Assembly (NCBI RefSeq): GCF_000007905.1
Contig: NC_004917.1
Coordinates: forward strand, 496,001-560,000
Source of the DNA: Helicobacter hepaticus ATCC 51449
Lineage (GTDB): Bacteria > Campylobacterota > Campylobacteria > Campylobacterales > Helicobacteraceae
DNA: 64,000 nt
Direction of reading: 5' to 3'
Shown piece by piece: positions 1 through 8,843 of this stretch. How positions within the stretch are numbered: position 1 is the stretch's first letter; every line of letters starts with the position of its first letter. The notes under the pieces are model-generated. The model did no database searches. It saw only the letters and a list, made by a program, of their open reading frames with translations, and was not told the DNA's origin. A program made the translations under genes and the position numbers.

Positions 1-1139
1 ATATTTACTTCATCAGCTTTTATCGTGGAGCTTTGATGTGTTTGCCCATTGATTTCAATCTTCTTCCCTACTATTTTAGTATTTTCTGCCACACTTCCAA
101 AAATTTTTATTTCACTTGCCTCAAGCGTAATACCTGCACCTATCGCATCTTGATTGGGGTCGCCACAAGTTACTTCTACTACAAAACCTTTTTTGTCACC
201 TCCAAGCAATGAACCATTTTTACGTGAGCTCACTTCTGCAAAATTAAAATCTGTAATTACACGTAACTCACCCTCACTCATTCCTACATAGCCATCTTGT
301 AATGCATAATACTCAATGCTCCCCTCTTTTTCTTCTTTGCGAAACTCATTATCTTTAAATTTAAGCTTTGCTTCTTCATTACCAATATCTGCACCCTCTG
401 CATGTTTTTTGGCGTGTATATATTCACCCTTAAGGTTACGTCCGCTTACACCTACCTGTGGTTTAAGGCTTAAACCCACCAAATCTCCACTCTTTGCAGC
501 ATAAGAAGCAAAATCTATACTTTGAGTATGTGTTTTATTCCATTCATCTTTAAGCGTAAATATGAATTTTGCCCCCATTTCTGGTATGAATCCACTTGCC
601 TTAGCAAGGGCAATGCTTTGAGAAGATTGTATTTTCCCTTGAATATTAAGATGAGAAAATAGCTCTTTGAGCGCATTAATTTCTTGTTTAATATCCTCAT
701 CAAATAACCTCACAATAATATGTTGACATATTTTTTTACGCGTAATCTCTGTATAAAGCTCTTCAAAAAATGTATCATCATTACGCACTTCTAGCCCTTC
801 TTTAAGCTCCAAAACTAATTCATAACATTCACTATCCATTTTAAGCCCAACAAAAGGTGCTAAATCCCCTTTTTTTAATCCACGCAACAAAATATCATAA
901 ACCTGTTTAATTTCAAAATCATTTTTATTATATTCTGCATCATCACTTAGAATCCTTGCTCTCTCCTGTCCTTCAAGTAGGCTAAAATCCTTCTTTTTTT
1001 CGCCTCTATAAAAAGTGCTAATGCGCAATATATCAAAGCTTACCATATGCTCTTCAAAGGCATAAAGTTCAGTTATTTTTTTAAGTTCCATACCTACATC
1101 AACACAGCCCTTAATTGAGATAGGTTCAAAAAACTGCAT
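1..1139 (-). CDS. FapA-like DUF342 protein, partial (C-terminus beyond window)
   Basis: The minus strand is open from an ATG at 1139 to the window edge, about 379 codons without a stop. A GGAGG ribosome binding site lies 5 nt before the ATG, which fixes the start. The N-terminal half is charged and matches nothing I recognise. Around residue 230 there is a glycine-rich GVSGRNLKGE segment, followed by short repeated beta-strand units typical of the FapA/DUF342 fold (a right-handed beta-helix protein described as flagellar assembly protein A). It is divergent from murJ, with a 75-bp shared intergenic region. The function is inferred from fold-like patterns only. It is missing its C-terminus because the window ends, not because it is broken. 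Confidence 0.6.
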   Translation of the reverse strand, partial: MQFFEPISIKGCVDVGMELKKITELYAFEEHMVSFDILRISTFYRGEKKKDFSLLEGQERARILSDDAEYNKNDFEIKQVYDILLRGLKKGDLAPFVGLKMDSECYELVLELKEGLEVRNDDTFFEELYTEITRKKICQHIIVRLFDEDIKQEINALKELFSHLNIQGKIQSSQSIALAKASGFIPEMGAKFIFTLKDEWNKTHTQSIDFASYAAKSGDLVGLSLKPQVGVSGRNLKGEYIHAKKHAEGADIGNEEAKLKFKDNEFRKEEKEGSIEYYALQDGYVGMSEGELRVITDFNFAEVSSRKNGSLLGGDKKGFVVEVTCGDPNQDAIGAGITLEASEIKIFGSVAENTKIVGKKIEINGQTHQSSTIKADEVN

Positions 1140-1214
1140 AAAAACCTCCATAGCTTAAAGTTTGTTTATTGTAGCTATAATTCTACACTTTATTTCTTTA
1201 TTAAAAGGCAAAAT

Positions 1215-2699
1215 TTGATTAAAAAAGCATTTTTAACAAATAGTAGCGGAATTTTACTCTCTAGGATAGCAGGATTAATTCGTGATTTATGCACAGCAAA
1301 ATTTCTAGGTGCAAGCGTGTATAGCGATATTTTCTTTGCTGCTTTTAAGCTCCCTAACCTCTTTCGCCGTGTATTTGGTGAAGGAGCCTTTACACAAAGT
1401 TTTTTGCCTAACTTCATTCATAGTCGCAAAAAAGGTATGTTTGCCTTGATTACTTTTATTATTTTTGCAGTTTTTATTTTATTTCTCTCGCTTTTGGTGG
1501 TATTTTTTAGTGGATTCTTTACAAAACTTCTTGCGTATGGTTTTAATGATGCAACCATTGAGCTTGCCAAACCCATTGTGGTGATTAATTTTTGGTATTT
1601 AGAACTTGTTTTTATTGTTACTTTTCTTTCCTCTTTATTGCAATATAAAAACTGCTTTTGGGTTAATGCTTACAATACCGCGCTTTTAAATATTGCAATG
1701 ATTAGCGCTTTGCTTTTAGCACAAAATAAAGATTCTATGCAAATTGTCTATATGCTAAGTTATGGTGTGCTATGCGGTGGAGTAGCGCAAATTATACTCC
1801 ATTTTTATCCACTCTATCGCTTGGGATTTTTTAAACTCTTATGGGTAGGTGTGATAGAGTTGTGGCAATGGATACACATTAAAGAACCAAATTCTAAACT
1901 CAAATGCAAAATCCGCTATGCCAAAATTGAAATAAAAACTTTCTTTAAACAATTCTTTCCTGCTATGCTCGGGAGCTCTACAGCCCAACTTGCTACTTTT
2001 ACAGATACACTCCTCGCCTCATTTCTTATCAGCGGGAGTATTAGCGCACTCTATTATGCTAACAGAATCTTTCAGTTTCCCCTTGCAATCTTTGCCATAG
2101 CCATATCAACCGCACTCTTTCCCCTTGTAGCAAAAGCAATTAAAAACAAACAAGCCGATGTCGCACTTAATGCCTTAAAAAAATCATTTTGGTTTTTGCT
2201 TATTGTCCTTTGTGTATGTGTGCTTGGTGGTATTATGCTAAGCGAAGAGATTATCAGCCTTCTTTATCAATGGGGAAAATTCAGTGCAGATGACACTCTT
2301 ATCGTAGCACAAGTTTTTAGCGCGTATATGATTGGTTTAGTGCCTTTTGGGTTAAGTAAAATTTTCTCCCTTTGGCTTTATTCTCATCAAATGCAAGGCA
2401 AAGCCGCAAAGATTTCAGCTATCTCTTTAGGCTGTGGGGTAATATTCTCTCTTGTGCTTATGCACCCATTTGGGGCAATGGGATTAGCATTATCGGGCAG
2501 TTTGAGCGGATTTGTGCTTTTTGTCCTCACAATTAGAATCTTTGGCTTCAAACAATTCTTAGCTATAATAAATAACAAAAAAGCGTGGTTACTTCTTGTA
2601 GGCATTGTGGGTTTGGAATCTCTACTTTTGTGGTATCTCAAACCCTATGTCAAAGCACTCGTTGATGCTTTTCATCTCTTTGTAAGGAACATTTTATGA
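1215..2699 (+). CDS. murJ: Lipid II flippase MurJ (MviN family)
   Basis: This 494-aa polytopic inner-membrane protein of the MOP superfamily moves the peptidoglycan precursor lipid II to the outer leaflet of the membrane. The N-terminus carries the MurJ hallmark SRIAGLIRD and, a little later, the FKLPNLFRRVFGEGAF stretch that contains conserved substrate-cavity arginines. About 14 hydrophobic helices follow. Length fits the family. The start is a TTG at 1215 preceded by AAGG about 7 nt upstream; no ATG is available near the conserved N-terminus. The gene overlaps cysS by 4 bp, so the two are translationally coupled; the same pair occurs in H. pylori as I remember it. Confidence 0.95.
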   Translation: MIKKAFLTNSSGILLSRIAGLIRDLCTAKFLGASVYSDIFFAAFKLPNLFRRVFGEGAFTQSFLPNFIHSRKKGMFALITFIIFAVFILFLSLLVVFFSGFFTKLLAYGFNDATIELAKPIVVINFWYLELVFIVTFLSSLLQYKNCFWVNAYNTALLNIAMISALLLAQNKDSMQIVYMLSYGVLCGGVAQIILHFYPLYRLGFFKLLWVGVIELWQWIHIKEPNSKLKCKIRYAKIEIKTFFKQFFPAMLGSSTAQLATFTDTLLASFLISGSISALYYANRIFQFPLAIFAIAISTALFPLVAKAIKNKQADVALNALKKSFWFLLIVLCVCVLGGIMLSEEIISLLYQWGKFSADDTLIVAQVFSAYMIGLVPFGLSKIFSLWLYSHQMQGKAAKISAISLGCGVIFSLVLMHPFGAMGLALSGSLSGFVLFVLTIRIFGFKQFLAIINNKKAWLLLVGIVGLESLLLWYLKPYVKALVDAFHLFVRNIL

Positions 2700-4162
2700 T
2701 TACTCTTTTTGATAGTGCTAAAAAACAAAAGATCCCTTTTACTCCTATACAAGATAATCAGATTCGATTATATGTGTGCGGTCCAACTGTGTATGATGAT
2801 GCTCATTTAGGGCACGCTCGTAGCTCTATTGTTTTTGATTTATGGCGACGATTATTTTTATTTTTGGGATTTGAAGTAGTATTTGTTAAAAACTTTACAG
2901 ACATTGATGATAAAATTATTAAAAAATCTCTTCAAAACAATGCAAGTGTGCAAGAGATAGGTTCGCACTATATCCATTCATATCTTAAAGATATGGCTTC
3001 TCTTGGCGTATTGCGTGCAGATATTGAGCCAAAAGCAACCGATAATCTACCCCAAATGTGCGAGATGATACAAACCTTGCTTCATAAAGGTTACGCTTAT
3101 GAGGGTGAAAATAGTGATATTTATCTTCGTATCCACAAAGATAAAAACTATGGTGCTCTCTCTCAACGCCTTGAACAAAGCCATACCCAAAGTCGTATTC
3201 AAAATGCACAAGACAAGCTTGAACATAATGATTTTGCCCTTTGGAAAGGTTATAAGGGAGAGAATGATATTGCATATGATAGTCCATTTGGCAAAGGGCG
3301 TCCCGGCTGGCATATTGAATGTTCTGCAATGATTGAAAAACACTTAGCATACCAAAATGAAGAATATGGTATTGATATTCACGCAGGAGGATCAGATTTG
3401 CTCTTCCCTCATCACGAAAATGAAGCCTCACAAACGCGTTGTGCTACAGGAAGAGAAATTGCTAAATATTGGCTACACAATGGTTTTGTGAATATCAATG
3501 GTGAAAAAATGAGCAAATCTCTTGGCAATAGCTTTTTTATCAAAGATGCGCTAAAAGTCTATGATGGAGAGATTTTACGTAATTATTTGCTGGGCGTGCA
3601 TTATCGCTTGGCACTCAATTTTAATGAAGAGGATTTGTTACAAAGCAAAAAACGACTTGATAAACTCTATCGCCTTAAAAAACGTGTTATAGAATCTCAC
3701 ATACAATCTCCTCAAATTACAAGAGAAGAAATAAAGCAATTTACTCACAATATCAAAGAAACCGCCAAAGAAGCGCATAAAACATTTTTATCCTCACTTG
3801 TTGAGGCTTTAAGCGATGATTATAATATCTCAAAAGCTTTGAGCATTATTGAGGATATGCTCTCTACAAGCAATGAATATTTAGACAAAAATCCTAAAGA
3901 TAAAGCCTATAAGCAAGCTATTAAAGCAAATCTCGCGTGTATTGAATTTTTACTCGGGCTTGGAGGTAAATCCACACAAAGTTATTTTCAGCTTGGACTT
4001 GATGAAAAAACTAAGCAAGAGATAGAATCTAAAATTGCTAAGCGTCAAGAAGCAAAAGCACAAAAAAACTATGCACTTGCTGATAAGTTACGCGATGAGC
4101 TAAAATCGCAAGGTATTGAAATTATGGACACTCCTCAAGGCAGCACTTGGGAAAAAATCTAA
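2696..4162 (+). CDS. cysS: Cysteinyl-tRNA synthetase
   Basis: A 488-aa class I aminoacyl-tRNA synthetase that charges tRNA-Cys in the cytoplasm. Near the N-terminus it has the zinc ligand and HIGH-type motif region (CGPTVYDDAHLGHARS, with HLGH as the HIGH variant). The zinc-site motif GWHIECSAM lies near residue 205, and the KMSKS loop near residue 265. The length is normal. The start codon overlaps the murJ stop (ATGA), so the pair is probably one operon. It converges with ribF with only one base between the stop codons, so there is no room for a separate terminator. Confidence 0.97.
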   Translation: MITLFDSAKKQKIPFTPIQDNQIRLYVCGPTVYDDAHLGHARSSIVFDLWRRLFLFLGFEVVFVKNFTDIDDKIIKKSLQNNASVQEIGSHYIHSYLKDMASLGVLRADIEPKATDNLPQMCEMIQTLLHKGYAYEGENSDIYLRIHKDKNYGALSQRLEQSHTQSRIQNAQDKLEHNDFALWKGYKGENDIAYDSPFGKGRPGWHIECSAMIEKHLAYQNEEYGIDIHAGGSDLLFPHHENEASQTRCATGREIAKYWLHNGFVNINGEKMSKSLGNSFFIKDALKVYDGEILRNYLLGVHYRLALNFNEEDLLQSKKRLDKLYRLKKRVIESHIQSPQITREEIKQFTHNIKETAKEAHKTFLSSLVEALSDDYNISKALSIIEDMLSTSNEYLDKNPKDKAYKQAIKANLACIEFLLGLGGKSTQSYFQLGLDEKTKQEIESKIAKRQEAKAQKNYALADKLRDELKSQGIEIMDTPQGSTWEKI

Positions 4163-4163
4163 G

Positions 4164-5024
4164 CTACATATCTACATATATCATCTGTGCAGCACTCAAA
4201 ATTACTTTAGATGTAATAATATCTTGGGTAATGCGCTCTTTAAGCAAATTTAAATCACTAAAACTCTGATTGTCTCGTATTTTACGCACAAAACATATAC
4301 TTGCCATATCGCTTTCACACACAATCTCCTTATCAAGGATATGGCTTTCAATACTAAAATGCCTATCTGTGCTTAAACGATGTCCCACAAAACATACACT
4401 TGGCATTATTTTTTCATTTACTTTGGTAAAACTTGCATACACGCCCTCTTGTGGTATTACATAGCCTCTCGTTTGAATATTTATTGTCGGATAAAGTCTC
4501 TTTGAGCCTAGATTCTGTCCTTTAATAATAGTGCCTTGTAAATGATAATAACGTCCAAGCATAGCTACTGCCATATCCATATCACCATAGCGAATAAATT
4601 CTTTAATTAAACTTGAATGCACACCTACACCATTTATACGATATTCTGGCATAATAACAACCTCGCCTGCAAATAAATGGCATAAATCACTCGCGCTAAA
4701 AGCCCTATTTTTTCCAAAATGAAAGTCATAGCCCACCACAAGACGTTTAAGGGAGGGAAATTTCTCTTTTAATATAGTTATAAATTTTTCGCCACTCCAA
4801 TGTGAAATCTCTTCAAAAGCTACATAAATAAGAGCGCAGGGACTATATTGTTCTTTAGAGGGTGTAAGGCACATATCATCAAATTTTCCTTCAATGCAAA
4901 GCAAAGCACCTTTTTTATCCAAATGCTTAAAAAGCTCTTTGTGTGCTAAATGCATACCATCAAATTTTCCTAGTGCTAATGATTGCACTTCTTTATCGCT
5001 GCACATAGACAAAAAATTCTTCAT
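4164..5024 (-). CDS. ribF: Bifunctional riboflavin kinase/FAD synthetase
   Basis: This 286-aa protein converts riboflavin to FMN and FMN to FAD. The N-terminal nucleotidyltransferase half begins LALGKFDGMHLAHKEL, with HLAH as the HxxH adenylylation motif, followed by VVGYDFHFGKNR around residue 97. The C-terminal kinase half contains the G-S-K-R-L-Y-P-T-I-N motif (the GxxxxxPTAN-type motif of RibF) near residue 176, followed by the YVIPQEGVYA segment. Its first 32 bp overlap the end of tlyA, so it is translated from the same mRNA. The neighbour order pyrB/lipoprotein/tlyA/ribF matches H. pylori. Confidence 0.93.
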   Translation of the reverse strand: MKNFLSMCSDKEVQSLALGKFDGMHLAHKELFKHLDKKGALLCIEGKFDDMCLTPSKEQYSPCALIYVAFEEISHWSGEKFITILKEKFPSLKRLVVGYDFHFGKNRAFSASDLCHLFAGEVVIMPEYRINGVGVHSSLIKEFIRYGDMDMAVAMLGRYYHLQGTIIKGQNLGSKRLYPTINIQTRGYVIPQEGVYASFTKVNEKIMPSVCFVGHRLSTDRHFSIESHILDKEIVCESDMASICFVRKIRDNQSFSDLNLLKERITQDIITSKVILSAAQMIYVDM

Positions 5025-5718
5025 TTCCTTCCTTTCCGCTTAATATACTTTGAGATGTGTGCAAGATTCTAAAACCTCTTGTTTGCACATAAGCACAAAA
5101 ATCTGCAAGAGCAATATGTGCGAGTGTTTTGTCTTTTAATACGCCTTTTTTATCGCGTTTTGCTGCGCGTCCTACCTCAAATTGTGGTTTAAAGAGCCAT
5201 ATACACTCTGCGCTTACAAGTCGCTCAAAACTTTCCATAAGCTTATATAATGAAATAAAGCTCACATCGCACACTACTATATCAAAATACTCACAAGGCT
5301 CAAATTCTCGCACATCACATTCTTCAAAAACTCTTACACGCTCATCATCTCGCATATTCTGATGAAGCTGATTTTTCCCTACATCAACACATACTATTTC
5401 AGACACACCAAAATTTAAAAGCACTTGGGCAAATCCTCCTGTGCTTGAACCAATATCAAGCGCTCTTTTGCCTACTAAATATCCTTCCTCCCATAACCCC
5501 TTGCACACAAGCTCTTCAAAAAAGCCTCTTAATTTGTATCCTGCACGTCCAAGCAATAAGCCTTGTGTGTCTATATCTACCTCATCGCTGCTTTTTAAAG
5601 GTAAAGAGCTTTTATATACCACTTTGCCATTTACCCGCACACAGCCAGATTCTATCGCCTCTTGAGCTTTAGTGCGAGAAGATAAAAGTGTTTTAAGGTA
5701 AATATCAAGTCGCTGCAT
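4993..5718 (-). CDS. tlyA: TlyA-type rRNA 2'-O-methyltransferase
   Basis: A 241-aa protein with an N-terminal S4 RNA-binding domain (RLDIYLKTLL with SRTKAQEAIESGCVRVNG, residues 3-32) and an FtsJ/RrmJ-like SAM methyltransferase domain (ALDIGSSTGGFAQVLL near residue 88). The TlyA family 2'-O-methylates rRNA; in Helicobacter and Campylobacter it has been called a haemolysin. The 3' end overlaps ribF by 32 bp and the exported lipoprotein gene is 8 bp upstream, so all three form one minus-strand operon. The second acidic motif, CDVSFISL, is present. Confidence 0.92.
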   Translation of the reverse strand: MQRLDIYLKTLLSSRTKAQEAIESGCVRVNGKVVYKSSLPLKSSDEVDIDTQGLLLGRAGYKLRGFFEELVCKGLWEEGYLVGKRALDIGSSTGGFAQVLLNFGVSEIVCVDVGKNQLHQNMRDDERVRVFEECDVREFEPCEYFDIVVCDVSFISLYKLMESFERLVSAECIWLFKPQFEVGRAAKRDKKGVLKDKTLAHIALADFCAYVQTRGFRILHTSQSILSGKEGNEEFFVYVQR

Positions 5719-5726
5719 TATTTTGA

Positions 5727-6287
5727 TTATTTTGTAAGATTGCTTTTTGCTTTTGCATAGCTAAAATCAACGCTCATATTTCCTACACCTGCAATTTCTA
5801 CATTAAATTGTAGCATATCTTTGCCACGCGCACCTATAGATTCAAAAACCACTTTATACATATCATTATAAATAACATCAGGCTTTAGAAACTCCATATC
5901 CGCAGTGCTTAGTTTGCTGACATTGCTAGGTTTTATACTTTTATAAATATTTTTTAAAGAAAATTGTAAATCTTTTAATTTCACTTGTCCAAGCTTATCG
6001 TATAACTCTACAAAAAATACTTCTTTATTATCACTTCCTCCAAAAGTATCATCAACTTCATTCATATATCGCACAATCATCACAACTCGCGTGTGATTAT
6101 GTATTAAAATTTGAGATTTTCTCATAGCTTGTATTTCGCGCTCTTTAAAGGCTCTTTTTTCTTTAGAATCCTCATATGCTGAAGTAATGTGTATAAAATC
6201 TTTACGATAAAAATCACTACAACCTGCAATCCACACATTCATACATATTCCTGTGATAACACACATACAAAGCCTCAATATAACCAC
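5727..6287 (-). CDS. Putative lipoprotein in the tlyA-ribF operon
   Basis: A 186-aa protein with an N-terminal hydrophobic segment ending in a lipobox (WIAGC, Cys at about residue 23), so it is likely a lipoprotein anchored in the envelope. The start is a GTG at 6287 with AGGG about 5 nt upstream; the next in-frame ATG is at 6266 and would leave a short signal peptide. The mature part is charged and has no domain I can name. It sits in the position of the hypothetical gene between pyrB and tlyA in H. pylori (HP1085 from memory). No function can be assigned. Confidence 0.8.
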   Translation of the reverse strand: MVILRLCMCVITGICMNVWIAGCSDFYRKDFIHITSAYEDSKEKRAFKEREIQAMRKSQILIHNHTRVVMIVRYMNEVDDTFGGSDNKEVFFVELYDKLGQVKLKDLQFSLKNIYKSIKPSNVSKLSTADMEFLKPDVIYNDMYKVVFESIGARGKDMLQFNVEIAGVGNMSVDFSYAKAKSNLTK

Positions 6288-6375
6288 ATTTTCCCTTTTT
6301 CCTTTGTTTATCTTTAATTTTGTAAATGATACTTATTAGATTCTAAAATTATGGGAATTTTATCACAAAGTTTGC

Positions 6376-6381
6376 TACAAT
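6376..6381 (+). promoter_or_regulatory. Extended -10 element (TGc-TACAAT) of pyrB
   Basis: TACAAT preceded by TGC lies about 28 bp before the pyrB start codon. This is the extended -10 pattern that the main sigma factor uses in this phylum, where the -35 box is often weak. The placement gives a leader of about 20-25 nt that contains the AAAGGAG ribosome binding site. Confidence 0.5.
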
Positions 6382-6409
6382 ACCCAAATTTATCCCCAAA
6401 AGGAGATTT

Positions 6410-7303
6410 ATGCGCCCGCCCAAACATCTCTTACGCACAAGCGATCTTGATAATTCACAAATAGAAACAATTTTACAACAAGCCCAAACCTACAAAGATA
6501 TGCACCATAGAGAGAATCTTAAAAACAAAACTATTATTACCATTTTTTTTGAAAACTCCACGCGCACACTCTCAAGCTTTGAAATCGCTGCTAAACGCTT
6601 AAGTGCTGATGTTGTGCGACTTGATGTGAGTAAAAGCTCCACTACAAAGGGAGAGAGTATGTCTGATACTGCAGCCAATCTCAATGCAATGAATCCAAGC
6701 GCAATTATCATTCGTCATAAAAATGCAGGAGCTGGATATTATCTTAAATTCCAAGTGAGCTGCCCTATCATCAATGCAGGAGATGGTGCGCACGCACACC
6801 CTACACAAGCCCTACTTGATTTACTCACACTTAAAGAACATTTTGATAATGATTTAAACAATCTCAAAGGTAAAAAAATTGCAATTATTGGTGATATTGT
6901 AAATTCCCGTGTGGCAAATAGCAATATTGAGCTGCTCTCGCGTTTTGGTATGGAAGTGATTCTCGTTGCCCCACCTCATTTTCTTCCATCCACACATTTA
7001 CGCACTTGCTACTCTTTGCGAGAAATTGCCAAAGAAGTTGATGTATTTATGAGTTTGCGCACTCAAACAGAAAGACACGATAAACAAATTTATGGCTCAC
7101 TCAAAGACTATGCTTCACAATACTGCCTCACGCCCGAGATTCTAAGCGATAGAGATGTTATTGTTTTACATCCTGGACCTGTTCATCGTAACATTGATAT
7201 TGATGATGAAGTGCTTAAAGACCCACGTTGCAAAGTTTTAGAGCAGGTAACTAACGGCGTATGTGTGCGTATGGCAGTGCTTGAATTTTGTATCTGCACA
7301 TAA
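6410..7303 (+). CDS. pyrB: Aspartate carbamoyltransferase catalytic chain
   Basis: This 297-aa enzyme joins carbamoyl phosphate to aspartate in the first committed step of pyrimidine synthesis. It carries the carbamoyl-phosphate-binding [13 protein letters not shown] motif (S-T-R-T, near residue 49), [12 protein letters not shown] near residue 126, and HPGPVHR near residue 256. The length fits catalytic chains. No regulatory chain gene (pyrI) is adjacent. AAAGGAG precedes the ATG. It is divergent from the tlyA operon, with about 120 bp between. Confidence 0.96.
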   Translation: MRPPKHLLRTSDLDNSQIETILQQAQTYKDMHHRENLKNKTIITIFFENSTRTLSSFEIAAKRLSADVVRLDVSKSSTTKGESMSDTAANLNAMNPSAIIIRHKNAGAGYYLKFQVSCPIINAGDGAHAHPTQALLDLLTLKEHFDNDLNNLKGKKIAIIGDIVNSRVANSNIELLSRFGMEVILVAPPHFLPSTHLRTCYSLREIAKEVDVFMSLRTQTERHDKQIYGSLKDYASQYCLTPEILSDRDVIVLHPGPVHRNIDIDDEVLKDPRCKVLEQVTNGVCVRMAVLEFCICT

Positions 7304-7426
7304 AGTTTATTTGATATTAAGTCTCAATTAAGCATAAAATGTTAGAATACATATTGTATTCTAAAAAATACGTAAATTTATTTGAAATATCTGCAAATAT
7401 TTCAAACCTCAAATTAAGGATAAAAA

Positions 7427-8737
7427 ATGAAAAAAACTTTAGTAGTTGCAGCCTTAGGAGGCTTATTTGCTTCAAGCGTGAATGCTTTTGATTACAAAGT
7501 AAGTGGTTCGGCGGAAAGTTTTACAAAATGGGGCTTTAATAATCAAAAACTTGATATACCCAACAATCAAGCTCCCACAGAGAGTTTTACGACATTATTT
7601 GCACAGCTTAATCTCAATGCAGATTTAGGAGCTGGATTTAAAGCAGGGTTTGGCGGGGCTTTGGGTGGATTAGCTTTTGATTCTACACGAAATGACCCTA
7701 TATTGGATGGTGTAGGCTCTCCTGTTATTACTTCTTATTTTGGGACTGCGTGGGATAAGGCAAAAGTGCAAAATTATATGGTGCAAAATGCCTTTTTAGA
7801 GTATAGCTATAGTGATAATGTCTATTTTAAAGCCGGACGTTATCAATCTGGCAAGGTAGGTGAGTGGTTTAGTGGCTATAATCAAGGAGCAGAGGGTTAT
7901 TTACAAGCTGGAAGTGTGAAACTCTGGGGATTTTTATCAAATCGCCGTGCCTTTGCGTATGACCAATGGTTTAATGATTTCTATCGTGTTCACGGAATTT
8001 ATGGGGGAGGGGCTACGCGTAATACCTATGCTTTGGGGCTTAATCTTACTTTTGGTGGGCTTACACTCTCTGGATTCTCTTATTATACACCCGGAATAGT
8101 AACTGCTCCGGGCGCAAGTATTACCTTTGATACCAATCCAAACAAAGAATCTCAAGGCTTTAGAAGTATTACCAAACTTCGTTTTCTCGCACCTATAGCG
8201 GATATAAGCCAAAGAATCAATGCTAAAAGGTGGGGAGAGATAGATAAACACTCTTATACACTTTATCTTGAGCAACGATTTGAAGTCAATCTATTTAACT
8301 TTGGTGCAGGATATTATCAAAACTTTGGCAATGCAAATGAACTCATTGGACGCTGGGGAAATCCTATCTCTATTGATATTTGGACAGGAAGCGCATATGA
8401 TATAGGACAATCCTTAAATGACATCATCGGCAGAAATGCCATTACAGGTTTTGGGTATATCGGGGCAAACTATAGCAGCTTTGATTGGAAAATATTAGGA
8501 CGTGGAACAAACAGCCCGCGAAGTGCAGAACAAAGTGTGGCATTTATTCTTAATTATCAAATCCGCGAAGACATCGCTGTAGGTGGAAAACTAGAATGGT
8601 TTAGTGATACAACTAAGAAAGGGTATAGTCCTCTTGGAGGCTCTTATCAGTCTCAAAATAATGGTGGCACTATGCTTACTCAAAACCGCAAAGATGACCG
8701 ATCTCACGCATTTTTCTATATACGCCATATATTCTAA
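7427..8737 (+). CDS. Helicobacter outer membrane porin, Hof/HP_OMP_2 family
   Basis: A 436-aa outer membrane beta-barrel. It has a clean Sec signal peptide (MKKTLVVAALGG... cut after NAF/VNA near residue 20), alternating aromatic and glycine-rich strands, and a C-terminal phenylalanine (FFYIRHIF) that is the usual signal for barrel insertion. The pattern of strands and the Y/W-rich repeats fit the OprD-like Hof family of Helicobacter. It is transcribed alone, with about 120 bp upstream and its own AAGGA site. The transported solute cannot be read from the sequence. The 3' side is followed by the cdsA promoter. Confidence 0.85.
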   Translation: MKKTLVVAALGGLFASSVNAFDYKVSGSAESFTKWGFNNQKLDIPNNQAPTESFTTLFAQLNLNADLGAGFKAGFGGALGGLAFDSTRNDPILDGVGSPVITSYFGTAWDKAKVQNYMVQNAFLEYSYSDNVYFKAGRYQSGKVGEWFSGYNQGAEGYLQAGSVKLWGFLSNRRAFAYDQWFNDFYRVHGIYGGGATRNTYALGLNLTFGGLTLSGFSYYTPGIVTAPGASITFDTNPNKESQGFRSITKLRFLAPIADISQRINAKRWGEIDKHSYTLYLEQRFEVNLFNFGAGYYQNFGNANELIGRWGNPISIDIWTGSAYDIGQSLNDIIGRNAITGFGYIGANYSSFDWKILGRGTNSPRSAEQSVAFILNYQIREDIAVGGKLEWFSDTTKKGYSPLGGSYQSQNNGGTMLTQNRKDDRSHAFFYIRHIF

Positions 8738-8753
8738 AACTTATGGATTGTGG

Positions 8754-8759
8754 TATAAT
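8754..8759 (+). promoter_or_regulatory. Extended -10 element (TGg-TATAAT) of cdsA-dxr
   Basis: A consensus TATAAT preceded by TGG lies 17 bp after the porin stop codon and about 85 bp before cdsA. Transcription from here would start near 8766, immediately before a perfect hairpin (8768-8797). Confidence 0.55.
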
Positions 8760-8767
8760 GCTGGCTC

Positions 8768-8797
8768 ATAGAATCTTACCTAACATTAAGATTCTAT
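8768..8797 (+). repeat. Perfect 11-bp inverted repeat in the cdsA leader
   Basis: ATAGAATCTTA and its exact complement TAAGATTCTAT are separated by 8 nt. The hairpin lies between the porin stop codon and cdsA, and just after the predicted -10 box. It has no following T-run, so it is a poor intrinsic terminator for the porin; it may be a stabilising 5' hairpin on the cdsA-dxr mRNA. Both arms contain the AGAATCT/AGATTCT word that is frequent throughout this window. Confidence 0.55.
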
Positions 8798-8843
8798 AAA
8801 TTTATCATTAATTATATCATTATAACAATCCTAAGGAGTAAAA

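Noticed and set aside
2985-3431. 148-aa and 98-aa minus-strand ORFs inside cysS
   Set aside because: They lie fully antisense to a strongly conserved cysS, have no ribosome binding site and their residues (His/Tyr/Phe-rich) look like shadow translation.
6553-6560. Runs of eight T (for example in pyrB) as phase-variation tracts
   Set aside because: Eight T or A are common in such AT-rich DNA and the gene is an essential-type enzyme; only the 11-G and 13-A tracts stand out.
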